Positions 36,201 to 47,727 are shown, counted from the stretch's first letter. The stretch is DNA of 64,000 nt from Neospora caninum Liverpool (GCF_000208865.1 NC_018396.1:5760514-5824513); one strand, 5' to 3'. The notes: generated by a model from the sequence alone, not told the origin. Numbers and translations are program-made.

Positions 36201-39200
36201 TTTTGTGCCCCAGTCGTGGCCTAGCCTGCACCCGTGTGGCGCTTTCCACACTGTGTAGCTGACCAGCTAGGGCGTGCATGTTTTGCATGCGGACGGGACC
36301 GTCTTTCCCTTTGGCGAGCAGCGTTTTTTCGCAGAATCGCACACGCGTTTTCGGCGCATGGGGGAAGAGCTGGACTCGTGTTTCTGCTGAGCGCGGCGAG
36401 CCTCGCGTCGGAAGTGAGGGTGTTGTCTTGCGCAGATTCGTCAAGCAAACAAGAAACAGGTTCGCGTTTGTCGACGAAGTTCTCGCGGCGGCATCAAACA
36501 CCATCAAACACACGGGGACGTATCGCGCCCTGCAAGGCGACGGCGAAGAGCAAGACGTGCAGGAACGCTGGGAGGCTCTGCGGTAGGCGACATTTGCGAT
36601 CCAGAACTGTGTAACTTCAATCGCAATTTCGGTGCATGCGTGGCGACAGGTCAGAAGACAGAGACGAGGCCGTGAGGGTGCACCAGAGACCGCGAGAGTT
36701 GCGGCCAAGACCGGGAGAGCGGACGGGAGAAAGAAGGCAGACGCGGAGACGAACACAACGCGTTGAAGCCGCGTTAGGAGCGGTCGTATCAGCTTTTCTA
36801 AGCGACAGAGGCAGCAGGAAACGGATTTGATTTGTGTTGAAGAAAGTGCGGAGGAAGACGATCCGGCCAAGGGCGCCTGCCGAAACGCTCTCCCGGAGGA
36901 AAGTTGAGAGGCGATGGCGAAAAACAAGGGAAGCAAAGAGGAGGCGGCCTGTGCAACGAGACGAGTGTTTCTCGTCCATTCCGCGAAGGCTCTTTCTCGG
37001 TTCCAGCTTGTGTCGCGAGGAACGGCGCGAAAGGTCGTTTTCTGCGCGGAATCGTCTATGACCCCTTTTCTCCCGCGGCATCCGGTCCTCGAGTCTCTTA
37101 CTCTGTCTTTCGTCTCTCTGTTCTTTCCCGCGGGGTTTTTTCTGTTCGCCGCACCCTGTGGTCTCCCGTTCGCTTTCCCACTGCGGGGCGTCTGGCTGCT
37201 CGCGTTGTGATTCAGGATGGACCGTGCGTCCAAGGAAGCTCAGCGCAACCAGCAGGCGCGGCACGCCCGCCTCGGCGTGGGCGACGCTGCGCCGGGGGCT
37301 GAGGAAATCGTCGTCGAGCGAGCGGCGATTCTCCGCCTCACCTCCAAGAAGGACCACGTCGCGCTCTTGGATGCCGTGACTGCGTGCAACAGCGTCCCGC
37401 GCGTAAGCGACAGCGGTCGAACAAAAGAGACACTCTGAGGCAACGCCTGACTCCTCACACACACACACACACACACGTGCAGAGGCCCGAGGGGGCGTCC
37501 CTCGCGGCTCTGCTCATGCTTGGCAAAGTTCCGGCCCCAGAGCTCGAAGGGAAGGTTTCCAGACGCAGACTAGGAATTGTGTCCACTCGCAAAAAGAGGC
37601 CTAGTCGGCGACGCGTGCGAGGCCCGCACGCGCCGCTCACCTGGCTGACACCGGTTCACTCCAGTGCATGCATCCCGATTGCTTTCGGTGTTCTCCCCAC
37701 TCTTCCCGTTCTGCAGGCTCTGGCTGCCTTCGAGCGGCTGACGTTCCTCGACACGTTCCCGACGATGGAGAAACCCGAAGCGCGGGCGGCGCTCGAGAAG
37801 CTCGGGTTCGACGTCGAGGAGGTGCGTCAGAAAACAAAAACTTGCCGAAGGGATCGACGCGCGAACCCAGATAAAATGCACATGTCACCTAGATGGCGCC
37901 TCCTTTTCTCGCGCCTCGCACGTCCACACCAAGCGGTGTCAACTCGTGGGGGTGACGCACGGCGTGACCGAATGCAGAAAAAAAATCCGACATTCTCCTC
38001 CCCGGCCTAGTTGCTCTTTGCGGCTCAAATGATACTCGGCGAAGACCAGTGGGAACCCTGAGACGCGCGGGTGCTCCGGCCTGTGTCCTGGCCTCCGTTC
38101 TTTCCTGTGTCCTGTCCTCCGTTCTTTCCTGTCCGCTGGAAGGATTGATTGACTGCTCGAAATCTGATGGCAGAGAGGCTGCCTCTTTTGGCGAGAGGTT
38201 CGGTGTCGCTCTCTGACGTTCGGCCTCGCTCCGCCCTCGCGGCGTCTCTTCCGAGTACAAGCTTGAACCAAAGGACTCCTTAACTTGAACTTTTGTGCTT
38301 TGCATGACCATCATGTTCAGTGCATTAAGTATCGTGGTGTCGGGCCCCTGTGTCTGTTCAGCTGGATGGCGGGTTGAAGCTTTTTCTGAAGCATCGAAAC
38401 GCGATGATGCGCGTCTTTTCGCGCTTCTCGGTCTCCAGTCTGAGTGAGGCGTTTGCTTGCGGGTGGGAACTCGGCCTTCTCCGCTACAGCGAGTTGGACG
38501 ACGTGACGCTGGAGTTGGCCAGCACCAAGCAGAAAGCCGACAGACTCTTGCAGCAGGCGCGCGCAGAAGACATTGCTCACATGGGGCGCCGAGGCGCTGG
38601 GCTCTATCGAGAGGATGTGCGCGAGTGGAACGTCCTCAAGGCTGTAAGGACAACGATCGCGTGTGTGCCGAGCGGTAGCGCTAGGCTTTAGGTCAGCAGA
38701 GACTGGCATCGAAGCGCCAAAGACGAGGTTCCCGTCAGCTCCGGGGAGCTCGCTGCGCTGCAGATCTTGGGCCTCTCTTTCGGCGGAGGAGCCGCCGCAC
38801 GGGTACACCTGCAGAATGCGCTCATGTGCGTGAACCGCGTCGGTTTTCTCCAGGAGCCGCCTTGACACAGTGTGTCGTCCCTCGTCCGACGTGTGTCTCT
38901 GAAATGCTTTGTTCGAAAGCAGCCTGCTTCTCTGGACTCACGTGGATGGTCGCCATCTGTGTTTTGTGGAAACGCGTCTTTTCCTTCCCAGGAGGCCTGT
39001 CGCATCACCTTGCAGTGCCTGCTGCTCGATCTCTCTGATCACCACTTTCACATTGCGCGAGAGCTGCCGCGGCGCCGCTTCCTCGCCACCGGCACAGATC
39101 AGGACGCAGAAGACATCCGCGTTCGGCGCGTCGTCGACGAAGACGCAACCGGGTCTCGAGCCGCGTCCGAAGGTGAGATGAAAAGGGACAGATCCAAGGC

Positions 39201-42200
39201 GGGTGCAAGCAGGAATGGGAGCGGTCGGAGCGACCCGCACACAGACGCGCCAACCACGCGCTTCGTCTCTCTCTTTTGGCGGCTCTGGAGCTGCTTGGCG
39301 CTTGCCTTCGACAACGCGTAGGTACCTCGGCTACTTGCAGGATACTACGTATCTGATGTAACATGAAAACGATTCTTTGGGCGCCCCCTCTCGAAGCGTT
39401 CCCGCCATCCGTCTCTGCCGGCGCTGAGCGCCTCATCGTTTGCGTTCTTCTCGGTGGACTGTCTCCCTCAGATGCCGACGCGGGTGCGTTCCTGCGGCTG
39501 GCCAGCTTGGAGGAGGAGGGCGAGACGGCGGGATTCCGCGCGGGCCTTCAGCTCTACGAGTTCGCCGAGGCCGAGCCGAAACGGCTGCGGCGGAAGCGGC
39601 TATTGGAGCAAACGTACGCGCTGTATCGCGACTTCAAGCTCATCTTCCCCAATGCGCTCCCCTGCATCGATCGAGCCCCCGAAGCGCGTGCCCAGGAGCG
39701 CGCGAAGGCCAGCAGCCCGGCGGCGGGGCCGGGACGCGATGACCCGCTCGGCGCCGTCAAAAGCTTCCAGCTCCATGTTCTCGGACACCACATTTCTGCC
39801 GAGGACGGTCGAGACGTTTTCTTCCGAGGTACGCCCCACGCGGAGACACGTCAGGCCGAAACGCGCAACGCCCACGTGCCCGGTCGGCAAGAAACATACA
39901 TGCCCAGCTTCAGGCGCACTGGTCAGAGCCCTATGTGTGTACACGTATACAATTATACACATATGTATGTATGGTTCACTTGGACGAACAAATACGGGTA
40001 TTTTGCACGTAGAGACGCATCGGCAGGTGGATCCTCTGCCTTCTGTGGGAGCTCTGCAAACGAAAACCCCAAGAAGGTATCGGCCCCAATCCACGCATAT
40101 ATGCATGTGTGTAAGAGTACAAAGGTGTGACGGTCGGTAGGTCTGTTCCTTCGCAGTGTCGGGCGCCTCTCCGGAGCGTTGCAAGTTCTGTTTCTTGTCG
40201 CCTGGCTTTCTGCAGGGAACTTTCGGGCGGTAGCGGGGCCGTCGGGAGATTTGACGGGGCTCGATTTGTCGCAGAATCCGCGATCGGTTATTGTGCTGGA
40301 TCCGCCTGTGGCTCTGCACGCGCGCTACGCGATCGAGTGTTGGGTGCTCCTGCCGCTCCCTCCGCCTTCGGCTTCTGCGTCGAGCGTGGGGATTTACCGG
40401 TCTCTGTGCGCGGACAGCGACGGGGACGTGATCTGCTGTTTGCGGCAAGGCCCGAGCCGCACCGCGCAGCGAAGGCGGGAGCGCGAAGCAGCCGAGGGGG
40501 ACTATAAAGACGCGGTGGCGGAGAAGAAGGAGGCTGCGGCGAATCGCCAGCTCCACTTTGGGCTTTTCCTCTTTCCAGAGCGAGACGAGGAGGAGAGCGT
40601 TGCAAGCGACGTGGCTTCGAACTGCGGCTCGGACGCGGCAGACGCGCGAACGAGTCTCGCTGCGCGGGGGGCTCAAAATGTCGAGACAGGCGACCTCCCA
40701 GGGGGCGACCTGGGGTTCTTCGAGGCGAAAGCGCACGCCTCGGAGAAGGCGAGAGTCGCCCGCGCAGACAAGCAGCTGCAGGCGGGCTGGCACCACCTCG
40801 TGGTGTCGCGGTGCGAGTCCGGCACGAGCTACTACTGGGACGGCGAGTGCGTGGGGTCCATTTCGGCGCTCGCCCTCCCGTTCGCTGGCTTTCATGACAT
40901 CGCGGCGATCGGGAACACGCGGGACGGCGGGCACGTGTGCGGCGCCTTGTCCGACTTCGCCGTCTTCGCCACGCACCTGGACGACGAGGCAGCGAAGTTG
41001 CGGTACAGCTACCTGCAGAGACACCTCGTGGGGAAGGCCACAGCTGGACAGGGCTTGCCGCCGGCCCAGAAACGGGAAAGCGGCGCGGCGGACGCGGGGC
41101 GGTACGGTCTGGGCACCGCCGCCCCGGGGGCTCTGGCGTTCGACCTGCTGGTCGACGTGTACTTTATTCCGGCGTCGTCCCGGAAGACTTGGGCGCTGTG
41201 TGCGGCGTCTCCAGAGCAGATGAAGGCGATCACGTACCGCCGGGAGAGCTCGCGAGAGCAGCCGCGCAAGGCAGGGGCTGCAGGCAGTTCTCTCAAGAGA
41301 TGCGAGGCGTCTGGGAAAGGCGGCGTCGCGCTGGTCTCGCCGGGGCCTTCCCGCGGCGCGACTGAGCGAGCGCATGGAGGGTCGACGGCGAACGGGAGTT
41401 GCGTCGCTTTAGACCCAGCCGTAGAAGTCGACAGAGAGCTCGTTCCCGTCCGAGCGTGGACGGTCTTTGCGTGGATCTACACACCGCTGCCGCAGACCGA
41501 AGCCGCGCACGTCCTCGTTGCTGGCGAAGCGGACTTCCACGTGTGCGTCCTGAAGGACCAGCGAAGCGTCGGCGTGATGTACTGTGCGAAGCGGAACGCG
41601 CGGGGCGAGGGAACCGAGTCGTCGACCGAAGCGTCCGACGCCTCTGACGACGCGTCGGTAGACAGCGACGGGTGTCAGCGGGAAGAATACCCCTCGGGAT
41701 TCGATATTCGAGATCTCGCCAAAGGATGGCACCACCTCTGCGTCGTCGCGAATGAAGCGGGCCAAGCGTTCTACGCAGATGGAACGCTGAGGGGGTACCT
41801 CCCCAAGTCCACGTGGGAGGACATCCGCTTTCTCGGCAACGCGGCGACTGGAAATAAGCCCTGGGGCACGTTCGCCCAGGTGTCCATATACGGCAAGTAC
41901 TTTGGCGCCGCCGAGGTCGCCAGCGAATACGCAAGTGAGCGACCGCAGAGAGACGACTGGCAGGCGTTCAAATCTGTGAATAAAACGTGGCGAGGGGGGA
42001 TTCGAGCCCACAGCTGTTGGAACGGCGGAGGGGCCGACTCGTCGGCGGGGCTGGGCAAGGCCTTGCGCCGCGTCGCGGGTGCTTCCGTTTCGTTTTTGGG
42101 TCCGTTAGATATCCTTGCGTCCCGGTTTTTTTCGCGTTGCAGCCGTGCCGTGAAGTCCCCTGGTCAGTCTACTTCGCTGGTGTGATGCATCCGATGTAAC

Positions 42201-43016
42201 CGATTCCCTAGAACGCCTTTCCGCCCATGTTTTGTTTCTCTGCATGGTGTATGGTGTCTGTCGCTGTGCCTCCAGAGTACAGAGTCGACTTCCCCGATCC
42301 CGTCGGGTCTCGCAGACTTGCCAGCAAAGGCCCTGGCGACGAGACACTGACAGCCGGGGATTCGTCTCAGGGAGAGAACGAAGAGGACGGCGAGAATCGC
42401 GTGGACAGCTTCTCGCAACCAGACGACGGTCGGGCTTACAAAGGCTACATGTCTTTCCAAATTTGCTCCGATGGGGAGAGCGTGGTTCTTCTGCCTCAGG
42501 TGGCTGCACAGAAACACGATATTCGCGTGTTCCACATCGACGAGTTCGCAGTGGGCGTCTCTGGGCAGCACGTCGCCTTCGACTGTGTACGGAGCCTCGC
42601 CTTAGAAAGGCAAAGACGCCAGGTGGAGTCCGGGGGCGGCATTCGCATCCACCCCGCCGTCAGTTGCAAGCGCGCGTGGACAATCGTAGGCTGGATTCAA
42701 ACGCCAATTGAAAACACAGGAATGTTCCACGCTCTTGTTGGCGGAAAAGATGGAGATGCTCATGTGGCCGTCGACCGGGATGGTGAAACACTAGGTAAGG
42801 ACATACGCATCCGCAGGAAGGACATACAGTCCGCACACGACAGTCCCTGCAAGTTATCACTCTAAAAAAGAGTCGACATCGCAGTACACTTGCGCCTAAT
42901 GGATCGCGACAATCCATGACAGAGTCAAACCCTTGAACAACCACCAGCAGGTTATGTACGCACGTATGTTTGTGAACATGATCATCTACTATATAGCTAT
43001 ATATAGCTATATATAG

Positions 43017-43058
<42 letters not shown>

Positions 43059-43791
43059 ACATAGTTGTATCTACATTCCGTGCAAACTGTATCTAGGGGT
43101 TCGCTGATAATAGTGCGTGTGCCAGAGACGTTTTATCCACGACAAACGTGGCTGAGGTTCGACAGCGAGAAGCGTGAATTGGATAGGGTGGTCTCCTGAA
43201 CGTCTGTCTTGTTCGGGACCCTCGGGTTTCGCATCCACGCGCCGGTGTATACGCTCAGGTGGTTTCCGAAGCAGTGCGAAAAGGCGGGAAATCGGGTAAT
43301 TCGAACCTGAAAGGATTTCCAGAGCTGCCGATGTCGCCTGGGGAACTGTCATGCTTTCACGCACGCGTCTGTGGATTTTTCTCTCAGGTGTCTGTACACC
43401 GCCGCTCTGTCGGGCCGCGCGTCGCTCGGAACGTCCCAGTTCTGACGGTTATTCACCGTTCATCAGTTCGACTGCTACACTCAGGAGCTTGAGTGCCGGG
43501 TGGCACCAGTTAGCAGTTACCCGCGAGAAGAGATGTCAGTTTTTTTACTTAGATGGCGTCTACGCGGGGGCTGCGCCAGCGACGTGCGACAGCTCTGTCA
43601 CTTGCTTCGGCAACGCACGCTCTCGCCACGGTAAATTCGAAATGCCTTTCGGCTGTTTCAACACTCTTTGCATCTACACTGATGCCATGACACCTTCGGT
43701 TGTAGCCCGCACATACGCTGAGCACCAAGATCTCATCAGATCCGGAAAGTTCGATCCCGTCAGTAGCGGAGCGCAAGACCACCCCGAATGA
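26833..43791 (+). CDS. Polytopic membrane protein with GCC2/GCC3-type Cys-rich ectodomain and three LamG-like domains, 23 exons
   Basis: Exons: 26833-27195, 27534-27675, 28070-28120, 28619-29142, 29866-30089, 30981-31077, 31355-31553, 32107-33088, 33590-33805, 34178-34429, 34717-34767, 35239-35317, 35699-35775, 36436-36582, 37216-37402, 37483-37554, 37717-37821, 38362-38643, 38992-39172, 39472-39828, 40216-41934, 42276-42794 and 43388-43791. All junction phases agree, giving 7,230 nt (2,409 residues). An N-terminal hydrophobic segment is followed by a Cys-rich GCC2/GCC3 (ephrin-receptor-like) module at about 122-190. Then come a second Cys cluster, about eight membrane spans between 385 and 1085, a helical charged region to about 1530, and three LamG-like folds to the C terminus. 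Toxoplasma and Plasmodium CRMP proteins also pair GCC2/GCC3 modules with C-terminal spans; this protein differs by carrying LamG-like domains after the spans. In-frame ATGs at 26611 and 26524 would lengthen it. No precise function can be read. Confidence 0.85.
27308..27329. repeat. (TA)n microsatellite in intron 1 of the membrane-protein gene
   Basis: This is one of two TA tracts in the same intron; the other is at about 27366-27383. Confidence 0.9.
27534..29142 (+). other. Exons 2-4: GCC2/GCC3-type module and second Cys-rich region
   Basis: Exon 2 encodes CADCPAGTFSFYGSVGIQRC followed by ACPFGFYSSAGAAVC and DACDAN. This is the CxxCPxGxY...C...C..G pattern of GCC2/GCC3 repeats. Exon 3 continues with a TGSTSPDACFCQSG segment and exon 4 with CEACEPLFEYC. 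Exon 4 ends with an EGF-like CTEGNTGVLCDR that runs into CDNGYTLPLLEPTASSCTKC in exon 5. The region is expected to face the lumen or outside, stabilised by disulfides. Confidence 0.75.
29454..29480. repeat. (TA)n microsatellite in intron 4 of the membrane-protein gene
   Basis: A pure TA tract lies between exons 4 and 5. Similar tracts occur at about 30254-30281 (intron 5), 31189-31206 (intron 6) and 34043-34064 (intron 9). Confidence 0.9.
33225..33240 (+). repeat. Poly-G run in intron 8 of the membrane-protein gene
   Basis: An uninterrupted run of 16 G lies downstream of the exon 8 donor. Retention of this intron would keep the frame open to a stop at 33384-33386, and the run would then encode Gly. 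Confidence 0.9.
34656..34674. repeat. Copy 1 of a dispersed GCGATCCAGAACTGTATA motif
   Basis: This copy lies in intron 10 of the membrane-protein gene. Near-identical copies lie at 36596-36613 (intron 14, GCGATCCAGAACTGTGTA) and at 58398-58415 (3' side of the PIP30-like gene, GCGATCCAGAGCTGTATA). All three are on the + strand. Confidence 0.85.
37456..37476 (+). repeat. (CA)n microsatellite just upstream of an acceptor site
   Basis: The CA run ends six bases before the acceptor of exon 16 (exon start 37483). It therefore stands in for the usual pyrimidine tract. Confidence 0.93.
40216..43791 (+). other. Exons 21-23: three LamG-like (concanavalin-type) domains
   Basis: Each repeat has a leading strand ending in a W-containing motif (IECWVLLPL; WTVFAWIYTPL; WTIVGWIQTPI). 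Each then has the diagnostic GWHHLVV-type strand followed by xYxDGxxxG: GWHHLVVSRC...YYWDGECVG, GWHHLCVVAN...FYADGTLRG, GWHQLAVTRE...FYLDGVYAG. Each ends with an IGNT/LGNA/FGNA strand and a helix (DDEAAKLRY; AAEVASEYA; SVVARTYAE). This is the Laminin_G_3/LamGL pattern, a fold often binding glycans or proteins. Repeat 3 is split by the 42795-43387 intron. Confidence 0.8.
42989..43054. repeat. TATATAGCTA-type and (TA)n microsatellite in intron 22
   Basis: Three or four copies of a 10-bp TATATAGCTA unit run into a pure TA tract of about 34 bases. This is the longest TA-rich block of the window. Confidence 0.93.
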
Positions 43792-45216
43792 GGTGTTTCG
43801 ATGGGCCGCAAAAAAAAGTGGAGGAGCGAAGGGAAATAGCCAGGACACAAAAAACCTGGACGATACACGACGTGGTTTTTTGCCTGGACTTCGCGTGGTC
43901 AGCCGCAGCTCCGTGCGGAGCTGAGGCGGATGTGTTCCATGAGGAGTGCACACGCAGTCGAATGAAAGTACTCAACGTTTCTGGCCAAATTGTCTGGGGG
44001 GCAGGTTTTTATTGGGGCCACTTGAAACGCGCCTTTCGTGAAGGGAAGGCTTGTTGTTTGCCACGAGGGCATTCGGCCGAAGGCAGTGAAACACAATCGC
44101 GCGAATAGCAGTGCGGCTCTCTTCCGAAAGAGTGGCTGGAACAGCAGGTTGTGGGAATGAAAACGAGGACAAAGAGGTGAAAGGAGATGGTGAAAGAGGT
44201 AGCAAACGAAGGCTGGAAGAGGCGCTAACGTCGATGAAACAGGTTTTCCTTTGGGAGTTTATCGGACGCTCATCCCGCTTGTGGACACATGGTGCTGGCA
44301 AGACTGCCACAGAGGAAACCTAGTGAAACGCAGAGTGTATGTCGTCATTTCCGCGGGTGAACGAAGAGTAAAGCCTACCTGGGCCGAAAGAACTTTTTTC
44401 TGTCTTCGAGCAAACTAGTGTGTTGTGTACAAAAAAGCCGAGTTCCGGAAAGTCAAAGGTGATCCCTTTGCGTGCGTTAAGCTTGCTCAAAGTCGGTAGC
44501 GGCCGTGCAGGTGGTGAGGGGTAAGCCGTTTTTATGTGGAGCGTACTTGTCAATCGAGAGCGGTGGATCGTCCCGTCTTGTCCAATAATTGTTGTTGTTG
44601 ACTGCCTAACTGCAATGAACTATTTGCCGTTCTCTGGAGATTTTTGAGTCCACGGATGCGTGAGTATCAGATCTCCAGTAGCGGTCAACGGATTATCTTT
44701 TGAACAGGTTGGCAGTCCATTAGCTCGCCTCTGTACTCCCTGTCCGTGCTGGTATTTCGGTCGCCGTTGCCGTGACACACTACTACATGGTAGTTGTTCG
44801 GTGTAAGCTTCGTATCAACCTCTCCCGCGGTGCTCCCGAATGCATACAGCTAATTTGTACTTTTTTTGCCACTGGAATACACCTCGCGTAGTGCGGCGCC
44901 CTAACGCTATCCGGCAGGATTGTAGACACGGAAGTGGCTGCGGTCTCATACTTTCCGTATAAACAACAGGCAATGCGGCGACATTTTCTAGCAGAGGAAT
45001 TGTTTAACCGGTGGTATGTTCTTTCCCTGTCAGTCCCGCTGTCCACCGAGAGATGCAACCGAGCTCAGGAATCACGCACTTCTTTCGCTTTTTAACCCTA
45101 GTTGGGGAGCCTGGTCAAGTCTCTCCCGACGGTGGTACAATAACGGTAGTTCCACATATGTGGGCATATGTGAGGACAGGAAACAGATACCCGTACATTG
45201 TGAACGCAAATCTGTT
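43792..45216. other. Convergent intergenic region
   Basis: This lies between the membrane-protein stop codon and the stop codon of the leftward TraB-like gene. It should hold both 3' UTRs. I see no gene, RNA or repeat of note. Confidence 0.5.
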
Positions 45217-47727
45217 TTATGAGCGACGGTCGGTGTATCTCCCTAGGGGACCAGACGAGAACAATGATACAACATAAGACGGCACGAAGCGCTCCCATTC
45301 AGACCGCACAGTATGTATACTCCGTGGTTTGCTGTCACATGCGATGTCACTAGCCACCGCTGATTCTTCTGGAGCGTTAACACCACTGGCAAACCGTCGG
45401 CGGCCCCGGCCTGTCTCAGCCACAGGCTGCTCCACGCCGAGGTCGAGTTCAACAACTTCGCCAGCCTGATGAAGAATGGGCAAGTCGCCAAGCGGGTGTG
45501 ACCCGAAACCCCTTCCCACAAGTAACTGAACTTGCCACATGATAAGCCAAGCTAGTAAAGACGGAAGCACAAAAATCTGGAAAAACAACAAGGGAAGCTG
45601 TGAGGGTGGAGCCGAGGCCAGCTGCTCGTGGGGGTTTTTGTAAATGGCAACAGTCGGCGGTCCCCGGTCCCCTTGGGATGAGTTATGAGAACCTGCGTTC
45701 CTTGACAAGAGATGCTTCATGAACACAGGGTCGCCTACGATCCTTTTCAGAGCATGTGCCGTCCGTTCTGCTAGAACGCTGTCGCAAACTACGACACTGA
45801 CAACTCGGTTCTTTGTCAGTGCGTCTGTGTTGCTCTCCCTCAAGTCACCTTGGTCCTTAACCGGTGCCAGCGAGACACGTCTTTCCATGCATGCAGAACT
45901 GAGGCATTCTGCCAGCCGTCCACCCATATACCGCGCTCTCTCGACCACCAGAGTCTCGAAGCCTTCAGGAAAGCTGAGCATCAGTTGATGAGAAAGTGCA
46001 GACGATTCTTTCAGCACCTGCTCGCCTCCAAGAGGTTTCATCCGACTGTTCTGCTTTAGTGTTCTGCACGCCGAGGCATAGTCTAGGTACACCCGGCAAT
46101 ATTGGTTATTCTGCAGCAGTTGCTGATGTAAACGATTCGTTGTTGCCGCCTTCGGGCGGTCTAGAAATCCGACAGTCGCGCGAACACGGTCGGCGGCCGC
46201 AAGCGGTTCCCGAATGTCCGAGAAAGGAAGAAAGCCTGCAAAGAGAAAGAAGTCATCACATTTATAATGGCGAACGTGCTTTGGTTCATCTTGTACCTCA
46301 CACTGCTTTTGTTGTTAACCGCGATGAGAGTATTCTTGAAGCTTATTACCACCCGAATCGCGATGCGTGGTCCATACTATGTATCCGCCCTGCGACTGTG
46401 TCAATCCTGGCCTCTACTAACGTTAGAACACCACCGGGACAAAACTGGTTTGCATGCGCTCGAGCACTCCATAGAACGAGTGGATACTCTGTCATGTTGC
46501 GCCACACTAGCATAGGGCCGAGCAGCAGAGTAGTCACTAGAGAACGAATGGCGTATCCTTTTATCGAGGCTGCGGCAACACCAGTCAAGGCACGTAACAG
46601 TACCCGTACTGAGCACAGGTCGCCTCATTTGACAACTGGAGATCGTGGAAACACTCTGCCTTACCCCCGAATACGCGTGGCAGAATGCCGAGATTCGACA
46701 GCCAACCAAGAAACTGACTGGAACTTGACTCTCCGCCCTTCGGTGCGGAAGGATCCGCAGAAAAGAACACGAAATCTGGATGCAGGACACGAATGAGCTG
46801 AGACGCCTCAGCGCTTGTGCCACAGCCACTCGTTCCTGGAGAACGGGAAGCCGTTTCAGAATTCCCATGGACAATCGGGTAAAAAAACACCTGGAGCGGA
46901 CCGGACTCTACCAGGCGAACGTAGCTGGGGAGGTTGTTGAGGATTTCTTTGCAACGCGCCTCTTGCAAGCCTGAATTCTCCGTCGTGTCTTTTCGAGATT
47001 CGCTCTTGGACGCCAGCCCCTGAAGCCCCGACGCTATCTTGAGTCCGGACACTCCTCTCTCTCCGGGAGAGCGCGCCCGTCGAACGACGCCTGGCGAAGA
47101 CGCGCCTCCCGTTCCGTTCACGGCGGCACACGACGAAGCGTAGTGCGCCGCGAAACGCGAGTGGACATGGTCATTCAGGACAAGCGCCTTTCTCCCGCCG
47201 AGTCCACGCTGGGGAGCGAAGCACCTGGAGAAAGGCTCTCCCCGGGGTCCAGTGAGTAGCCCGCGTCGTTGGAATGCGCATGCTGGCGCAAATTCCCCTA
47301 ATCTCGGGAGAGAACGAGAACTCCTCATTCCATGTCCCTGGTCGCAAAGTGCGGTTGAGTTCCTCCCCCTCTGGACTTTCTTCCACGAGAGGCTGAGCGC
47401 CGGAGAGGGGGGACGGGCGGATTCATGCGCGGGGGGGGACCGGCCTTCCGACGACAGCCCATCGCAGAACGTCAGCTGAACTGAATTATGTCGATGGAGC
47501 GGTCGCCACTGCTTCAAAATGAAGCCGACAGCCCGTTTAGGAGAGAGGAAAAGGCCGGATGCGCAACGGCTCCTCCGCTCTTGTGGGCCGACAGTCCCAT
47601 GCAAACTTCTTTGGCAAGGCGCTCGCAAGTTGGCCGCAGTCAACGGCAGGAGCGACCCCAGGCCATGAACCGTACAGACGCGCTGGACGGCGCCATTAAG
47701 ACAGGACATGTGATGCAAACCGATCAT
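45217..47727 (-). CDS. Divergent TraB-domain-like membrane protein
   Basis: TraB/TRABD proteins are membrane-linked and related to Tiki proteases. Three coding blocks are seen on the minus strand. Block 1 runs from 47727 to about 46630 and ends LRHxDFVFFSAD-like (VLHPDFVFFSAD) after FFYPIVHGNS. Block 2, about 46560-46395, has WSARAHANQF...LTLVEARIDTVAGRIH. Block 3, 46240-45217, has LMLSFPEGFETLVVERARYM, VVSVVVCDSVLAERTAHAL, a membrane span LPLLFFQIFVLPSLLAWLIM and stop TAA. Against human TRABD these align in order with VVGTAH...QPDVVVVEL, EFREAFKEA...GDRP, and FPDLHRTIVSERDVYL...GMGHVPGI. The junction A|GTATGG to GC (phase 1) joins blocks 2 and 3; the join of blocks 1 and 2 is unsettled. The N terminus is Arg/Ser/Leu-rich and could be mitochondrial. 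Key motif residues are changed, so catalytic function is doubtful. Confidence 0.55.

Noticed and set aside
36022..37233. 403-codon minus-strand open frame
   Set aside because: It overlaps introns and exons 14-15 of the membrane-protein gene in antisense, with no recognisable domain or splice logic.
39600..41375. 591-codon open frame on the minus strand
   Set aside because: It is antisense to exons 20 and 21 of the membrane-protein gene. GC-rich sense codons leave the opposite strand open. It has no domain of its own.
43792..45216. Nuclear copies of mitochondrial DNA, which are common in Toxoplasma
   Set aside because: I looked for AT-rich cob/cox-like fragments here and in other gaps. Nothing could be recognised by eye; a BLASTN search with the mitochondrial genome would settle it.
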